A DNA stretch of 64,000 nucleotides, taken from NCBI GenBank assembly GCA_010015805.1, contig ML978124.1:620001-684000 (forward strand), read 5' to 3'. Below the pieces are notes generated by a model. That model had not been told where the DNA came from, made no database searches, and saw only the letters and a list, made by a program, of their open reading frames with translations. Positions within the stretch are counted from its first letter, which is position 1; each line of letters opens with the position of its first letter. This DNA is from Rhizodiscina lignyota (Eukaryota > Ascomycota > Dothideomycetes > Aulographales > Rhizodiscinaceae). Both the position numbers and the translations under genes were made by a program. Below, piece after piece: positions 13,558 through 24,868 of this stretch.

Positions 13558-14606
13558 ATGGCACAACTAAATGGAAGCTCTGGCCTCACTTTGACCGTGT
13601 TGGGTTGCGGTAAGTTTGACATATTCAATGCTTAAGATCAACGTCTAATGCGAGAGTAGGCACAATGGGAATTGCAATACTATCCGGGATGATGGCTACT
13701 TTGGAAGACATGGAACAAGGTGCACCGACCTCAAGACAGCCGCATTCAGGAACTGCCACACCAGCGGAAGAAATCCCTTTGCGCCTGCCGTCTCGTTTCA
13801 TTGCTTGCGTCCGTCGCCCAGAATCTGCGAAGCGGATCAAGACATCTCTTGCGCACTACCGATCGGCAAACTTAACGACATTGCTCAATGAGAACGTCAA
13901 GGGAGTTCAAGAAGCAGATGTTGTACTCCTCGGATGTAAGCCGCAAATGTTCCGAGAAATCCTATCCGCGCCTGGAATGAAAGAAGCACTTTCTGGCAAA
14001 CTCCTCATCAGTATCCTCGCTGGTGTCACTATCGACCAGATGGAAGGATTACTCTACGGGGAAGAATTGCCATCAGATGCCTGCCGTGTCGTGCGTGCCA
14101 TGCCGAACACGGCTTCATTTGTGCGCGAGTCCATGACTGTAATCGCGAACAGCACTCCTCCATTGCCCCCTCACCTCTCTGCTCTTATCACATGGATATT
14201 TACACGCATTGGCCGCGTCGTTCACCTTCCTCCTACCGCCATGGATGTCAGTACCGCATTGTGCGGTTCTGGGCCTGCATTCATGGCCCTCATCCTTGAA
14301 GCCATCGCTGATGGAGCTGTCGCGATGGGCCTACCTCGTGCCGAAGCACAGCTTATGGCCGCACAAACGATGCGAGGCACGACTGGCCTTGTGCTGAACG
14401 GTGAACATCCAGCGATTCTCAGAGATAAGGTGAGCACACCAGGTGGATGTACGATCGGTGGCCTACTTGTCTTGGAAGAAGGAAGAGTCCGCGGAAGCTG
14501 TGCCAGGGCAATAAGAGAGGCAACTGTCGTGGCAAGTCAACTTGGCAAGGGCATCCAGGGTGTGAACGGCACAAGGTTCATGATGCATGGCGCAGGCGAC
14601 TCTTGA
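13558..14606 (+). CDS. PRO3: Pyrroline-5-carboxylate reductase
   Basis: The enzyme catalyses the last step of proline synthesis: NAD(P)H-dependent reduction of 1-pyrroline-5-carboxylate. Exons are 13558-13609 and 13660-14606 (332 residues). The 50-base intron splits the glycine-rich loop, and joining restores the Rossmann signature GCGTMG at residues 17-22. A Ser/Pro-rich insertion follows (roughly residues 34-55) before FIACVRRPESAKRI; fungal orthologues such as yeast Pro3 also carry extra sequence here. Further conserved blocks are LLGCKPQMFREIL, RAMPNTASFVRE, ALCGSGPAFM and the dimer signature DKVSTPGGCTIGGL. The start is the first ATG, immediately upstream of the nucleotide-binding fold. 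It is likely cytosolic because no targeting peptide is seen. Confidence 0.95.
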
Positions 14607-15118
14607 TCAGGAATTTCACCTCTAGACGTTCGAAGATTCGGAAAAGCATCGACTCAAGACCTTCCAGCATATCGACTGACTGTTCAAAATGATGCATATC
14701 CATGGTGCTGCATTTGGCTACAATTGCGTCGCATCTCTACGGAGGAGTTTGCATTTCTAATGCGGGCAGTGGCATTATACTCTACACTGGTTCCTGCCCC
14801 GCTTTACTTTACAGAGTCATGTAGTAGCTTCCTCAGCAGTTGAGAATGAAACAATAATTGCTTACCTTCATCCGTTTCCTTGTTAGTCTTTCAACATTAC
14901 TCCAAGTACAGTCTCTTGTTCCAGAACGGTGCCTCCCAGAACTGTGCCTCAAGGCCATCATTCATACCCCGACGCAGCTTTCATCATATAAGTCTCCTAC
15001 TACTATTCAGAGGCGCCTGGTTAGCAATGTATGTCTCAAGATTTCTTCTCTAGAGTGAGCTACGCTAACAAACCCGAAGTTCGACCTTCTTTCAGCGAGA
15101 CCTCGCCTCGCCACGACG
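14607..15118. other. Intergenic, no gene seen
   Basis: This stretch holds the 3' flank of the reductase and the 5' flank of the next gene. A short open frame at 14858-15058 starts only at TTG and has no recognisable homology, so I leave it out. Confidence 0.5.
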
Positions 15119-16017
15119 ATGCTTGTGTTGAAGGCCTTGTCAACCGCAGTGTTCTGTGGTCTTGCTGCGAATGCTCAGATGGTCAATGATATGCCGAGAG
15201 GTTACACCGCAGGCTGCAACATCCATAGACCCCCAAGCGAAGTCGTGAGCACCTATTCAGACATCCTCGAAAAGCTCAAACAGTCTCTATCCGACTGCTC
15301 CGTCGATCCAAGGGCGTTGTATTGGAATGGGCTGGAACATCCAACATGCCATACATCCGAGTTGGACGCGCAATGGGAATGCTTATGCGATCATGATTTG
15401 GTTAAGCACCTTCATGCGTCAGTCTGAATCCAGAGCTGCAAAATTTCGGGCAGGAATGCTGATGTGATCCCCACAGCTATGAATATTGTTACTCTCGCAT
15501 TTACAGGCGGCTGGTGCGGCGGAAATATCTTTTTCTACTGCCTCCAATGCTCGTTGGGATCCTAGCTGCCCGCCGTTCATTTAATTCCTACCGTTCGGCT
15601 CTTGATTCTTTCCAGGGCCGGTGTTATCCTCCGCCGATACACGGACTAGACTTTACCACATTTCTGAAGACAATCGTGTCTCCAGAAGACGGCAATTCTA
15701 CGGATTTACCAATATTCAACGGGGTGATATTCGCAGTGGGGTGGGTCATTAATGAGACCATCAGCTCGGCATACAACGACAAACTCCCAATCATGAATGG
15801 GGCATCGGAGATTTGGGCGGACATTTCACTTCTTTTTGACTTCTGGTCAAGGCTTGAAGTCTGGATCCTGAACCAGCGCAGTGACAACTCGGATACGCTA
15901 TACTTCCCCTTGCCAAATCAAAGCATTTCAATCCTACATGAGTTGAACCAAATCGGGCTTGATATCAGAAAAGAAACAGTCTTCAAAATCCCACCGTCCA
16001 AGGCCCGGCAAGTCTGA
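15119..16017 (+). CDS. Orphan secreted or membrane protein with N-terminal signal peptide
   Basis: Not recognised. The protein begins with a convincing signal peptide (MLVLKALSTAVFCGLAANA). A cysteine-containing luminal segment follows, with CNIHRPPSEVVSTYSD and a CLCDHD patch. My best model joins 15119-15417 to 15477-16017 through a 59-base intron (GTCAGT...CACAG); the junction is phase-consistent, giving 279 residues. After the junction comes a basic run (RIYRRLVRRK) and a hydrophobic stretch (YLFLLPPMLVGILAA) that could be a membrane anchor. An NxS/T-containing C-terminal region ends the protein. If the intron is wrong, the first exon alone would encode a secreted protein of about 102 residues, effector-like in size. 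No family is evident; probably lineage-restricted. Confidence 0.55.
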
Positions 16018-16265
16018 TATCACGGAGCGGAGGCCGTCGTTCAGTTCGAGTTGGAGCTCGAGCTCGATCTCAAATTGCCGGGTTTCAACGAAGGGCAGGC
16101 AGTCTACTCGGTAGTGCACAAGGAAGAAAGGCAATCAACTCAGCATTCGTTGTGCACAAGGAGGATTGAGATTACACGAAACTCTGACTTACATTGATAC
16201 TTTCGCACTGCGTTCACTAAATACACCACCAGTCGTTTGTCATTCAAAATGAGATTGTCTTTCTA

Positions 16266-17081
16266 TCACACTGTAACTCCATTGGCCGCAAGAACTTCGT
16301 TCTTCTTTCTTCCTATTAGTCTCAACATCTCTGGCGTCAGCGGAAGCTCGATGTTATAACTCCGGATGGCCTCATTCATCCAGGTATCGGTGTCGCCCTC
16401 TACACCCACCCCCACCATCCACAATTCACTCATACCAACTGCAGACGTCATATTGTCCTCCGCCGTCACTACCACATCCATTTCATGCTTACTTTCCCCT
16501 CTCAAAACGCCCATTCTCCCCCTCACTCGTGCCACGGCTCTCCCGTCCGCATTCCTGCATTCAAACTCTGCAATGCCCAAGTCCAGCTCCAGCGGACTCG
16601 GATTCCAGACCTTTGCAAACACTGCATCGCCCCCATCGTCTGTAGCAAAGAATTCCGTCCGTGGCCCAGCCATGCCAAGGATCTCGCACTTCTTGCTGAA
16701 TTTGAGAGGGAACGATATCCCCATCATCTTCACCGTCCCTTGTCCATTCTCCAGGTTCAGAGTTGCCTTGCTCGCCTTTGTCAGATGCTCCGTAGTCGCA
16801 TGGAACGCGGACATGTCTAATATCTCGATCTTCTGGTCCGAGATACGGATCCGCGTTTCCCTCGGCGTGATGCTGATTTGTGGGAGTTCGAGCTTCGCAT
16901 ATCGCCCTTTTGGACCGACGAGATCAAGAGACATGGCCGAGATTGTAGCGTAGAATGGGCCTGTCCTGTAGACTTGCGCGTCAAGCGTGAATAGGAAGGA
17001 GTCAGCTGTCGAACCCGCTATGCGAACGTGCTTAATGTCGACTTTGGAGAGATTGACAACCGCTTGTATAACGGACTCCAT
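16266..17081 (-). CDS. Putative DUF3712/LEA-like beta-sandwich protein, 5' end uncertain
   Basis: The frame encodes at least 271 residues from the first in-frame ATG at 17081. It remains open upstream to about 17264 and beyond without an ATG, so an upstream exon is possible. The pattern of short beta strands, with VDIKHVRIAGSTADSFLFTL, GPFYATISAMSLDLVG and later FAKVWNPSPLELDLGIAEFE, resembles fungal DUF3712 proteins. Those are LEA-14-type domains usually found in vacuolar or plasma-membrane proteins. No membrane segment is visible in the part shown. The assignment rests on pattern only. It is convergent with the orphan gene ending at 16017. Confidence 0.55.
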   Translation of the reverse strand: MESVIQAVVNLSKVDIKHVRIAGSTADSFLFTLDAQVYRTGPFYATISAMSLDLVGPKGRYAKLELPQISITPRETRIRISDQKIEILDMSAFHATTEHLTKASKATLNLENGQGTVKMMGISFPLKFSKKCEILGMAGPRTEFFATDDGGDAVFAKVWNPSPLELDLGIAEFECRNADGRAVARVRGRMGVLRGESKHEMDVVVTAEDNMTSAVGMSELWMVGVGVEGDTDTWMNEAIRSYNIELPLTPEMLRLIGRKKNEVLAANGVTV

Positions 17082-17809
17082 GTTGTTGGACTCGTTGTAG
17101 ATGCCGGTTAACCACCGTATATCGTCCGAGTCGAGGGGTATGAGATATACCAGACTGACAAGAATTCTGGTATCCTCTAAGAGGAAGCAATAAGCAGGTG
17201 CTCGTTGCAGCTCTCCATCAATTGTCTCGAGATTCCGTCGCCCTTCCGCAAGTTCAGGGTGCAAAGCTTACAAGATCAAAGCCAACGAATACCTCTGATC
17301 TTGATATAAATAATTGCAAAGGAGATATCGAAACATCAATTCTCATCCAAGTGCCAGTAGAGGCGTTAAACTTTGATGCACACGAGCACGTCATGAGTCC
17401 GCAAGCGGCCTCCACAATCCATAACTAAGATTTTTGTGAATAATGGGTGGTAGTATACCTCAGGTCTGCGGGTGCACAAGGCATTAAGATACGGAAGATT
17501 TAAATATTATCGCATCGCCGGCTATACGGTTAAGTGCAAGTCCAATCTCTACGGCAAGGTAGAATCAACCTTCGACCGTCAGAAGATAAGGGATTCAAGA
17601 TGCTTGGCAAACACTTGTTTTTTTGGCAACAGCTAACATCTTGCCATAGAACTTAGAATTGGAAACCGAGGTAAGCTATCTATCCCACCAGAAAACTGTA
17701 GTATGATACAGACGCTTGCTACGTCAAGCAGGAAACAGATAGCTTTTCCATTGCCGCAATGCACCAACCCCTGGAAAGCCCCAATATAACAAATATGTAG
17801 CTCCTTGTC
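17082..17809. other. Intergenic or unresolved 5' part of the neighbouring gene
   Basis: Contains the open upstream extension of the DUF3712-like frame (to about 17264), possible missing first exon(s), and the 3' flank of the Sec61 beta gene. Nothing else recognised. Confidence 0.4.
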
Positions 17810-18602
17810 TTATGCGTAGAACTTTCGCGTTATCTTCGCGAACACTGCAGCACTGTCAGTATCTTATCCATGTATATGGACCGGAGCCGATATGCTCCTG
17901 GTAGCAAAGTGACGAACGTACCATGCAATGCAACAACCGACATGATAAAGCCAATGCTCAGAGCCAGCACAACCATAGGATCGACTTTCAATCCCGGCGA
18001 CTCGTCCGTGTATAGCTCTGTAAAAGAACTCGTCAGCACATACTGATTCCACAATCAACGCAATCCTTCCAGATTTCTCAGTCTTCCCCTTGAGTTTCCA
18101 CATGCGCATTTCTTCATTGCCCCCCTCTACCGTTATATATTCTGCTCCTGTATGCCACAAAATCCAAAGACACGATCACGATGGTGATCGCAATGGACTG
18201 GGGCTCACTTACTCAGCATGGTGCTGCTGCTTCCACCCGCGCCAGCTGCCCTTGTGCTGCTCGGCCTTTGACTGGCAGCTACATCCTTCCTATCGGCCGC
18301 CGCGCGCCTCTTGATCGCCGTCGCAGGACCACCAGGAGGCTTGGGGCTTGATGGGCGAGCGGTCGTAGACCCTGCCGAAGCTGGAGGAGTGTTGACGGGG
18401 GAGGTTGGGCGTGGTGAAGACTAGCAGCTGTAAGCATTTGTTCCAAATAATCAACAAGTAATGCGCCTGGATCAGATTGTATAGAGATTGCGCTGGCAGT
18501 GGTAGTCAAAACCGAGATACAGCGCATAATTATGAATGCGAAAGGTTGGACGTATAACGAATGATGAGAGCGTAGGGGGACGTATTCGGGCGGCCATACC
18601 AT
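17810..18602 (-). CDS. SBH1: Sec61 beta subunit of the ER protein translocon
   Basis: Sec61 beta/Sbh1 is the small tail-anchored subunit of the ER translocation channel. Four exons are needed: 18602-18600 (the ATG alone), 18420-18213, 18017-17922 and 17844-17810, giving 113 residues with consistent phases. The start codon is followed at once by a GTATGG donor, and the second exon opens with SSPRPTSPVN. The cytosolic N-terminus is Ser/Pro/Ala-rich with RRAADRK. The family hallmark LYTDESPGLKVDP precedes the single membrane helix (VVLALSIGFIMSVVALH) and a short tail VFAKITRKFYA. Three introns of 178, 195 and 77 bases in so small a gene are notable. The hallmark makes the identity firm; the one-codon first exon is inferred from the lack of any other in-frame ATG. 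Confidence 0.92.
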
Positions 18603-19367
18603 CTTGATAACGCAAGTTGATTCTGAGAGAAAGGAGAATCTAATGAGCGTCTTGCAGCTGTAAGGGTGGTGGATGAGTCGCGGTTGTGAAATTGTTCAGG
18701 AACATTTACGGAGAGGCCACAGGTGCCAGATTGTCGAAGGGATACAGAGCCCGAAGATCAGCCGTCCCCCGCCAAGCCTCCTCCACATCATGATGGGAAA
18801 CGACTTTGTGGATCAACCTCATTCTCAATTCTTCTCGGAGAGGGCATGACAGCGGGCAAATTCCTGGCAGATGGATTATTAATCTTTTCAACACTAGGCT
18901 TTAAGCTCGTCCATATACCCATCTATCAAGTTCGTTATTGCTACTTCTCTTATCCTGCTTGCCAACTTGAGGTCCGGTCAAGCGGGTGACCCGACGATTT
19001 TCGGATCTCGTTAGGAGAACAGAGCAGCAGATGGTAGATGACTAACGACGTCTTGAAAAAGTCGCCGAGCAAGTTATTGTCGAATATTTGAAGATTCGCA
19101 CGCTTGTGTAACTCCTTGGCTTTGGCTCGGAGATAAAGGCGAATTGCAGTTATCCCAGGCTAGCATGACTTCATTGTCTATATCCGATGCCAAGATAACT
19201 TGGCTTTAGGATGGAGTTGTGGTATATAATACTAACTTTTACGCTTGAGTGTCTACTATTTCAGAAGCCATGCAAAGCTGAATCTGTCAGACGACTATTT
19301 CTTTACCTAATCAGCCTTCATAAACTCACTTCGATTTCGTCTTCATTTTCCATCGGGATCTGACAAA
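18603..19367. other. Intergenic between SBH1 and the SDR gene
   Basis: Both genes fire outward from this 765-base stretch, so it must hold two promoters. Short open frames here (for example 18723-18989) are not protein-like. No distinctive site recognised. Confidence 0.5.
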
Positions 19368-20282
19368 ATGACTACTCCTGTGTGGCTCATTACCGCTTCA
19401 TCTAGCGGGTTCGGCAAAGCTATTGCTATTGAAGCCCTCGGAAGAGGCCACAACGTGATCGCAACCGCTCGGTCGGTCTCCAAGATAGATGATTTGAGGA
19501 AAGCTGGCGCGGTGACTATGGCGCTGGACGTCACTGACAGCCCGGAAAATCTCAAGAAACTGATTGCGGACGCGTACTCCAAATATGGGCATATCGACTA
19601 CTTGATTAACGCTGCTGGTTACATGCTAGAGGGTGCTGTTGAGGAGGCTAGGTGCGCATCTGCCATCCGTCACCTCAAATCATTATCGCTGACATGACGT
19701 CTCAGCCCAGAGGAAACGTATCAACAGTTTAACGTCAACGTCTTCGGCAATTTGAACGTCACTCGTGCCGTCCTACCTTACATGCGACAACAGAGGTCTG
19801 GCGTTGTCGCCATGTTTGGATCGGCAGGTTCTTACTATGCCGTTCCAAGCGGGGCTCTATACTGTGCGACCAAGTGGGCATGCTCGGCCATTGGTGAAGG
19901 CCTTCGACTGGAGCTGGAGGACTTCGGGATCACAGCCACGGTGATCGAGCCAGGTTACTTCAGAACCGGTTTCTTGAATCAAGGTGCGATGATCGTAACC
20001 AAGGAACGACTTGAAGACTACGAGGAGACCGCGGTAGGAAAGTCCAGGAACCTTTTGAGCAAGGTCGACAATAAGCAACCAGGCAACGTAGTAGAGGGAG
20101 CCAGAGTCACTGTCGATGTTCTCACATCTTCCGGTGTTGCAGAGGGCCAGAAGATCCCTCTGCGTATCGTGCTGGGCTCGGACTGCGAGCAAACAATCCG
20201 TGACAAATTTGCCCAGACAACGGCATATCTCGATGAGTGGAAGGACGTCATTAGGTCAACAGATTATCCAGAAGGACAATAG
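19368..20282 (+). CDS. Classical short-chain dehydrogenase/reductase
   Basis: NAD(P)-dependent oxidoreductase of the classical SDR family; the substrate cannot be told from sequence. Exons are 19368-19651 and 19706-20282 (286 residues), joined through a 54-base GTGCGC...TCAG intron. Visible motifs are the cofactor loop TASSSGFG (residues 9-16), an acidic LDVTD after beta strand 3, NAAG around residue 83, catalytic Ser134 and the YCATK motif with Tyr147 and Lys151. PGYFRTGF follows the active site, as usual. Length and motif spacing are typical. There is no signal peptide or membrane helix. It resembles AYR1/retinol-dehydrogenase-like fungal SDRs, but that is only a family-level statement. Confidence 0.9.
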
Positions 20283-20644
20283 CTCCCTCGAACAATAGCA
20301 AACAAATCATATTCATTTCATATTCGACATTAAATTGGAAGTTGAGACGACTGGTTGAAAAGGGGCTCCATGGCCGCGGCTTACGCAATGCTCAGCTGCT
20401 GCCGGGCGAGGATTGTCCTTGCGCCCACGTGGGCTCCAGGATGATACGTGGCGGTGTCGTTTCGAATTTCTTAAATCTCTCATGTACCTACTTTTATGTA
20501 CCAGCCAAATATCACCAAGCACTTCATATTGCACGCTTTGTAGATTAAGCAGGAGTTAAAGCTGCAGCATTCCTTCCTTCCACCTTACCGAATGTGACTA
20601 GCAGGGGCTGACGCAGGCAAGTCGGCACGCGACATCTCAAAAAT
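20283..20644. other. Intergenic, no gene seen
   Basis: A 362-base spacer holding the SDR 3' flank and the promoter of the phosphoesterase gene. It contains a short CG-rich patch near 20370-20450 and no open frame of interest. Confidence 0.5.
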
Positions 20645-22322
20645 ATGTCAGGTCCAAAACGGACAAGTTCGCCCTCAAGGAGAATATTTACAGAATACAC
20701 CGACGAGGGATCTGAGCGAGACTCTAGGCTGAGGACCGCAGCCCGTAATTCTACGAGTTCAAGCCGTTCATCCTCTCCGAACGGTCCTCGTCTCAACTCT
20801 CTTCATCCTCCGTCTCAACAGCAGCGCTCACGGCCATCGCGGTACCATCGATCGAACCCTCCTCCTACGAGCCTTCCACAACCTAATCCCGATCGCCGCA
20901 CACCCTCTTATTCCGACAGACCCCTAGCCCACTTCGATGTCAATCGTCTTAAAAGCGATCGGCATCCCCGGCAACATCTCATGTCCTCACATCTTTACAA
21001 CGATGACGACATACCCTCAATTCAGAGACCGCCATTCCAAACCACAGAAAAATCCGACAATACACCTCTCATAGAGTTCGTCACGAACGATTGGAGGAAC
21101 GACCTACCATTAGACTCGGATTCAGACTCCGACTCCGCCTTTTTTGCTCGCGATTCCGAAGACGACTGGCCCCCGCGACTCCCTCAGTGGGTACATAACG
21201 TTAAGCCACCTGTTATCCCACGCAAAGTACAAAGATACCTCGTGCTCTTAATAGTATTGGTCACACTTTCCTGGGCAGGTTTTGTGCGGTGGATAGAGCC
21301 AATGTGGGAGGAGGAGGCGATACTGGACAAGGCGTTTGAGACGGCGATGAGGGCGGCAGACAACGACGCAGCAGCGTTCAATCCAGGCGCGACGTACGGC
21401 TCAAATGTGGAGATTGAACTGGACGGGCTGATTCAGTTGAAGAGCTTGGCCAAGAATCTACTGCCGCACTCTGGACACCACGAGAACAGACTTATTTTCA
21501 TTGGAGATGTCCACGGTTGTAAGACTGAGTGTATGCATACATTCCGCAATGAAATAATTGCACGGATACGATCAAGATTTGCATAGGCTAACAAAGAGCA
21601 CAGTATTAAAACTCCTCGGCAAAGTCAATTTCAATCGCAAGCACGATCATCTCATCTTCACCGGCGATGTGGTCAATAAAGGACCCGATAGTCCCGGCGT
21701 CGTCGACGTCCTACGTGATCTCGGCGCCTCATGTGTACGCGGCAACCACGAAGATAGAGTGCTTCTTGCGTGGCAGGACATCCACTCTCATTCCTCCTCT
21801 CCAATCACAATCACTCCCGAGGAAGACCAGTTGGAGAAGGAACGGTATAGCAAGAGCGAGTACCGAGCGCGCAAGACGGCGCGGCAATTAAGCAAGGAGC
21901 AAGCCCGCTGGCTACAAGAGTGTCCTGTAATATTGAATGTCGGCCATGTGGAGGGAATGGGAGAAATCAATGTCGTTCACGCCGGCCTGGTGCCGGGCGT
22001 GAGGCTGCAGCGGCAGGACCCATTTCAGGTTATGAATATGCGCAGTATGGACCCGGAAACAAGGGTGCCGAGTGAGAATCGCGGCGCTGGCATGCAATGG
22101 GATAAGGTTTGGGAGCATTGGCAAAACAAACTTCCGGAGAAAGAGAGGAGCACGGTTATATATGGGCATGACAGTAAGAGAGGGCTAAACATTGGGCAAT
22201 GGGTGAAAGGCCTCGATTCGGGATGCGTAAACGGTGATCGTTTGACTGCATTGGTTGTTAACGCACGTGGAGACCAAGACATCGTCAGCGTAAAGTGTGC
22301 CGAGGATAATAGAAGTGACTAA
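20645..22322 (+). CDS. PPN2: Ppn2-type vacuolar metallo-endopolyphosphatase (PPP superfamily)
   Basis: Calcineurin-like metallophosphoesterase of the Ppn2 type, known in yeast as a Zn-dependent vacuolar endopolyphosphatase. Exons are 20645-21530 and 21604-22322 (534 residues). The long Ser/Pro-rich cytosolic N-terminus carries an acidic Asp/Ser run. A single membrane helix (YLVLLIVLVTLSWAGFVRWI, about residues 197-216) makes it a type II protein with a luminal catalytic domain. Metal-binding motifs occur in order: GDVHG, GDVVNKGP, GNHED, VVHAGLVPG and YGHDS. The 73-base intron lies just after GDVHGCKTE; the acceptor ending at 21603 restores ELLKLLGKVNF, whereas an earlier AG would give a stop. 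Complete motif set and correct topology support activity. Confidence 0.88.
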
Positions 22323-24868
22323 GGTACATTCTGGGTGTATCGATGAAGGTGCTGTACATTTGATAAGCAAGTTGGCACGGTTGGATACCTGGTCAAAAGG
22401 AGTCTGGGCGAAAGAGCTGAGAATTAATCCTTTGGAAGGAGACCACGCAGACTTATATTAATTGATATGTGTACAGATATCACGAACTGTATGAACCCGG
22501 ATAGAAAGGGATATCGGGATATCGGAAACTTGGGATTCTACATTCATTGGTGGTACTGTCGAAATTTCAGGAGACAGGAGTTCCTTACCGTCTAGGTAGC
22601 CAATTGCATTGCCAGTGTATATAATGGCAGCGAGATTTCTCCATAAATATTATGATGCATTGCAGGTGTATATGGTCCATCCTGATGACGGTTAATCATG
22701 CAGTTCTCACTTTTATGATAAGAAACGAGAGCGAAACCATTATCCGCGAGAAGCGCAACGACCAAGCGGTTGAGATGGAGCCTGTTCCGGAGATTTGGCC
22801 AGCGAGATCGGAGTTAGCGCATTGGGCAACGTTGAATGCGCTATGGACGCCTTCTGGACCTCGAAAGTCCATGCATCCTAGACAAGATCAGCCTCTTCTC
22901 TGCTTCTGGAAGCCGCCTTCGCAACGTCCAATGTTCAGGGCGACCAATGCGTTTTCCAGTGCGACCAAAAGCGTGAATTCGCTGTGGTGCCATCCTGTGA
23001 CGGAAGTTTGAACTCGGCCATTTTAGGTGCGCATTTGGCGGTTCACCCAGAGGTTGCGACAAAGCATGTGACACGGGATCATGCATACAATTCAGCAGAG
23101 AACGTGCGCGTTCAGGGAACTTCGCCGGGGCATGCCTGGTGGCCGGCGTGCAACATAAGCTCCTGCTCCACCTCTGTGCCAAGGCCGTATTTTGGCGAAC
23201 CTCTTGGGCGGATATGATGAAAAAGCAGTGCGATGCAGACGAGGATCGAGATCGTGGACTGGCAATATAAAGATGGGTAGAGATAGTTCATCGTGATATG
23301 GTGGCGAGGAGAAGATGCTCTGAGACGTCATTCGGCTCCTCATGCCTCACTTGAATCGCCGCATCGATGTACTACGGTACATCCGCCAATCTTTTGCCTA
23401 TCGTGAGAGTGACATCTGCGGAGGTGATGATGTTTGGAGTGGTGTGAAGGTTGGTGGTGGGATGGCAGGTTGTTAGTGGGCGGGGTTGCATATGCAGATA
23501 TTTTTTGGGACGAAAGCTATTGCGCGCCTGCATGCTGCTGCTCTTGCTTGCCTGCATTGCGCGGAAACTGACGGCATCCAAGCGGCAACACCGTGAAGGG
23601 AAAGCTCGCCGTTTTCGTTGGAGCGCTGCTGTTGCTGGACGTAGAGGGCTTACAGATGTCTCTCGTACTCGAGCTGCTGTTTCGAGAAGTAGCGCCGTGC
23701 GAGGATGGCCGGTTGACACACAGCGAACACACGGCCGAATGGCCGGGGAGCTTTTGGAATATGGCAGTCTGATCCCCACATGAAAAGAGAGACAGCGACA
23801 GAGGAAGGAGGTAGCCGTTGGAGCGAGACGTGCCGACGGTTCGATTTGCTCCTCGCGTGCTCGCAGATGAACCATGGACCGGGATGCTGATTCGATGCCG
23901 GCAGCATAGCCGGGGCCTTGACGATGGGACCCGCAATGATTGAGTGAGGGATGGCAGCTGTCAAGAGAGACATGCTGCAAGAGAGCCGGCGGAGGTTTGT
24001 CTTCCAACGTCATCTGCACACCCGCGTGAGCATGCTGCAGTTAGCTACATGGCGCCGGCCTTGTGGAAATAAGAAGGAGAGAATTGGTCTGCGCTTCAGG
24101 AGCAGACGCAAGAAGACGCACGAAGCATAGCACTGGAGACGTAGGCTTGACTGAGGCCATGGAAGAAAAGGAGCGGCGGCACCGTTTAGCCTTCTTGAAT
24201 CGCAATTGATAGCCGACGGCAGCAAAGGATATTACTCCAGTGCCTCTTGTAGGCGCCAAATTGACATTGCACGATTTTATTGCGGGAAGACCGCCTCTAA
24301 TTTCCGTGCTAGCGTCTTCTGCGTGAGGGTGAAGGGTGAAGGGATCGTGCGCAACCGCACCAAAGAAAACCTCCTCCAGACCTCGACAAACTTCCCCTTC
24401 TCTCTCTCACTCCCACGACCTGCCCAGGTGCCATTGTGCCGTCACGCTCCCTTTCTTCTCTCCCTTACCCGTGAGAGTTGAGTCTCTCTCCCTCTTCTCT
24501 CTCCCATCCTTTCGCAGTGCCGGATCCGCAGCCCGTAGAACGACTGTGATCCTTCCCGCCGCAAAACCTCAATTCGGGTCCTATTCCTCGGTAAGCCACC
24601 ATATCTCAACTTTTCACTCCCCGACAATTCTCTAGCTGGCACTGTACCATTCAAATGCCACGTCTTTCGCCACCATCTCCGCACTTCGCGTTGTTAGAAA
24701 GTGCATTGTCGCACATGCATACGCTCGTGGCCAAATCGCGCGAACTCCGCTGACTGTCTACGCCTCCCACAGTTCCGCTTCCTTCCCACCTCCGATACCT
24801 CTCGAGGTTGATTTTCGCCCGAGAATACTCCTCTAGAATATTATCCGTCACCCGAGAAATCGCGGAAA
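22323..24868. other. Long gene-free stretch with pyrimidine-rich promoter region
   Basis: About 2.5 kb without a convincing gene. Overlapping open frames on both strands at 22650-24260 have poor, low-complexity composition and no start or splice support. From about 24360 to 24520 the plus strand is rich in CT/TC runs, a common core-promoter or 5'-UTR feature of filamentous fungi, and it probably serves the gene starting at 24869. A long leader, non-coding RNA or undetected small gene remains possible. Confidence 0.45.

Noticed and set aside
14858-15058. Signal-peptide-like frame before the orphan secreted gene
   Set aside because: Starts only at TTG; no ATG in frame and no join to the next gene.
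23372-24019. Minus-strand 215-codon frame
   Set aside because: Biased composition, three overlapping frames open in the same place, no domain, splice or start support.
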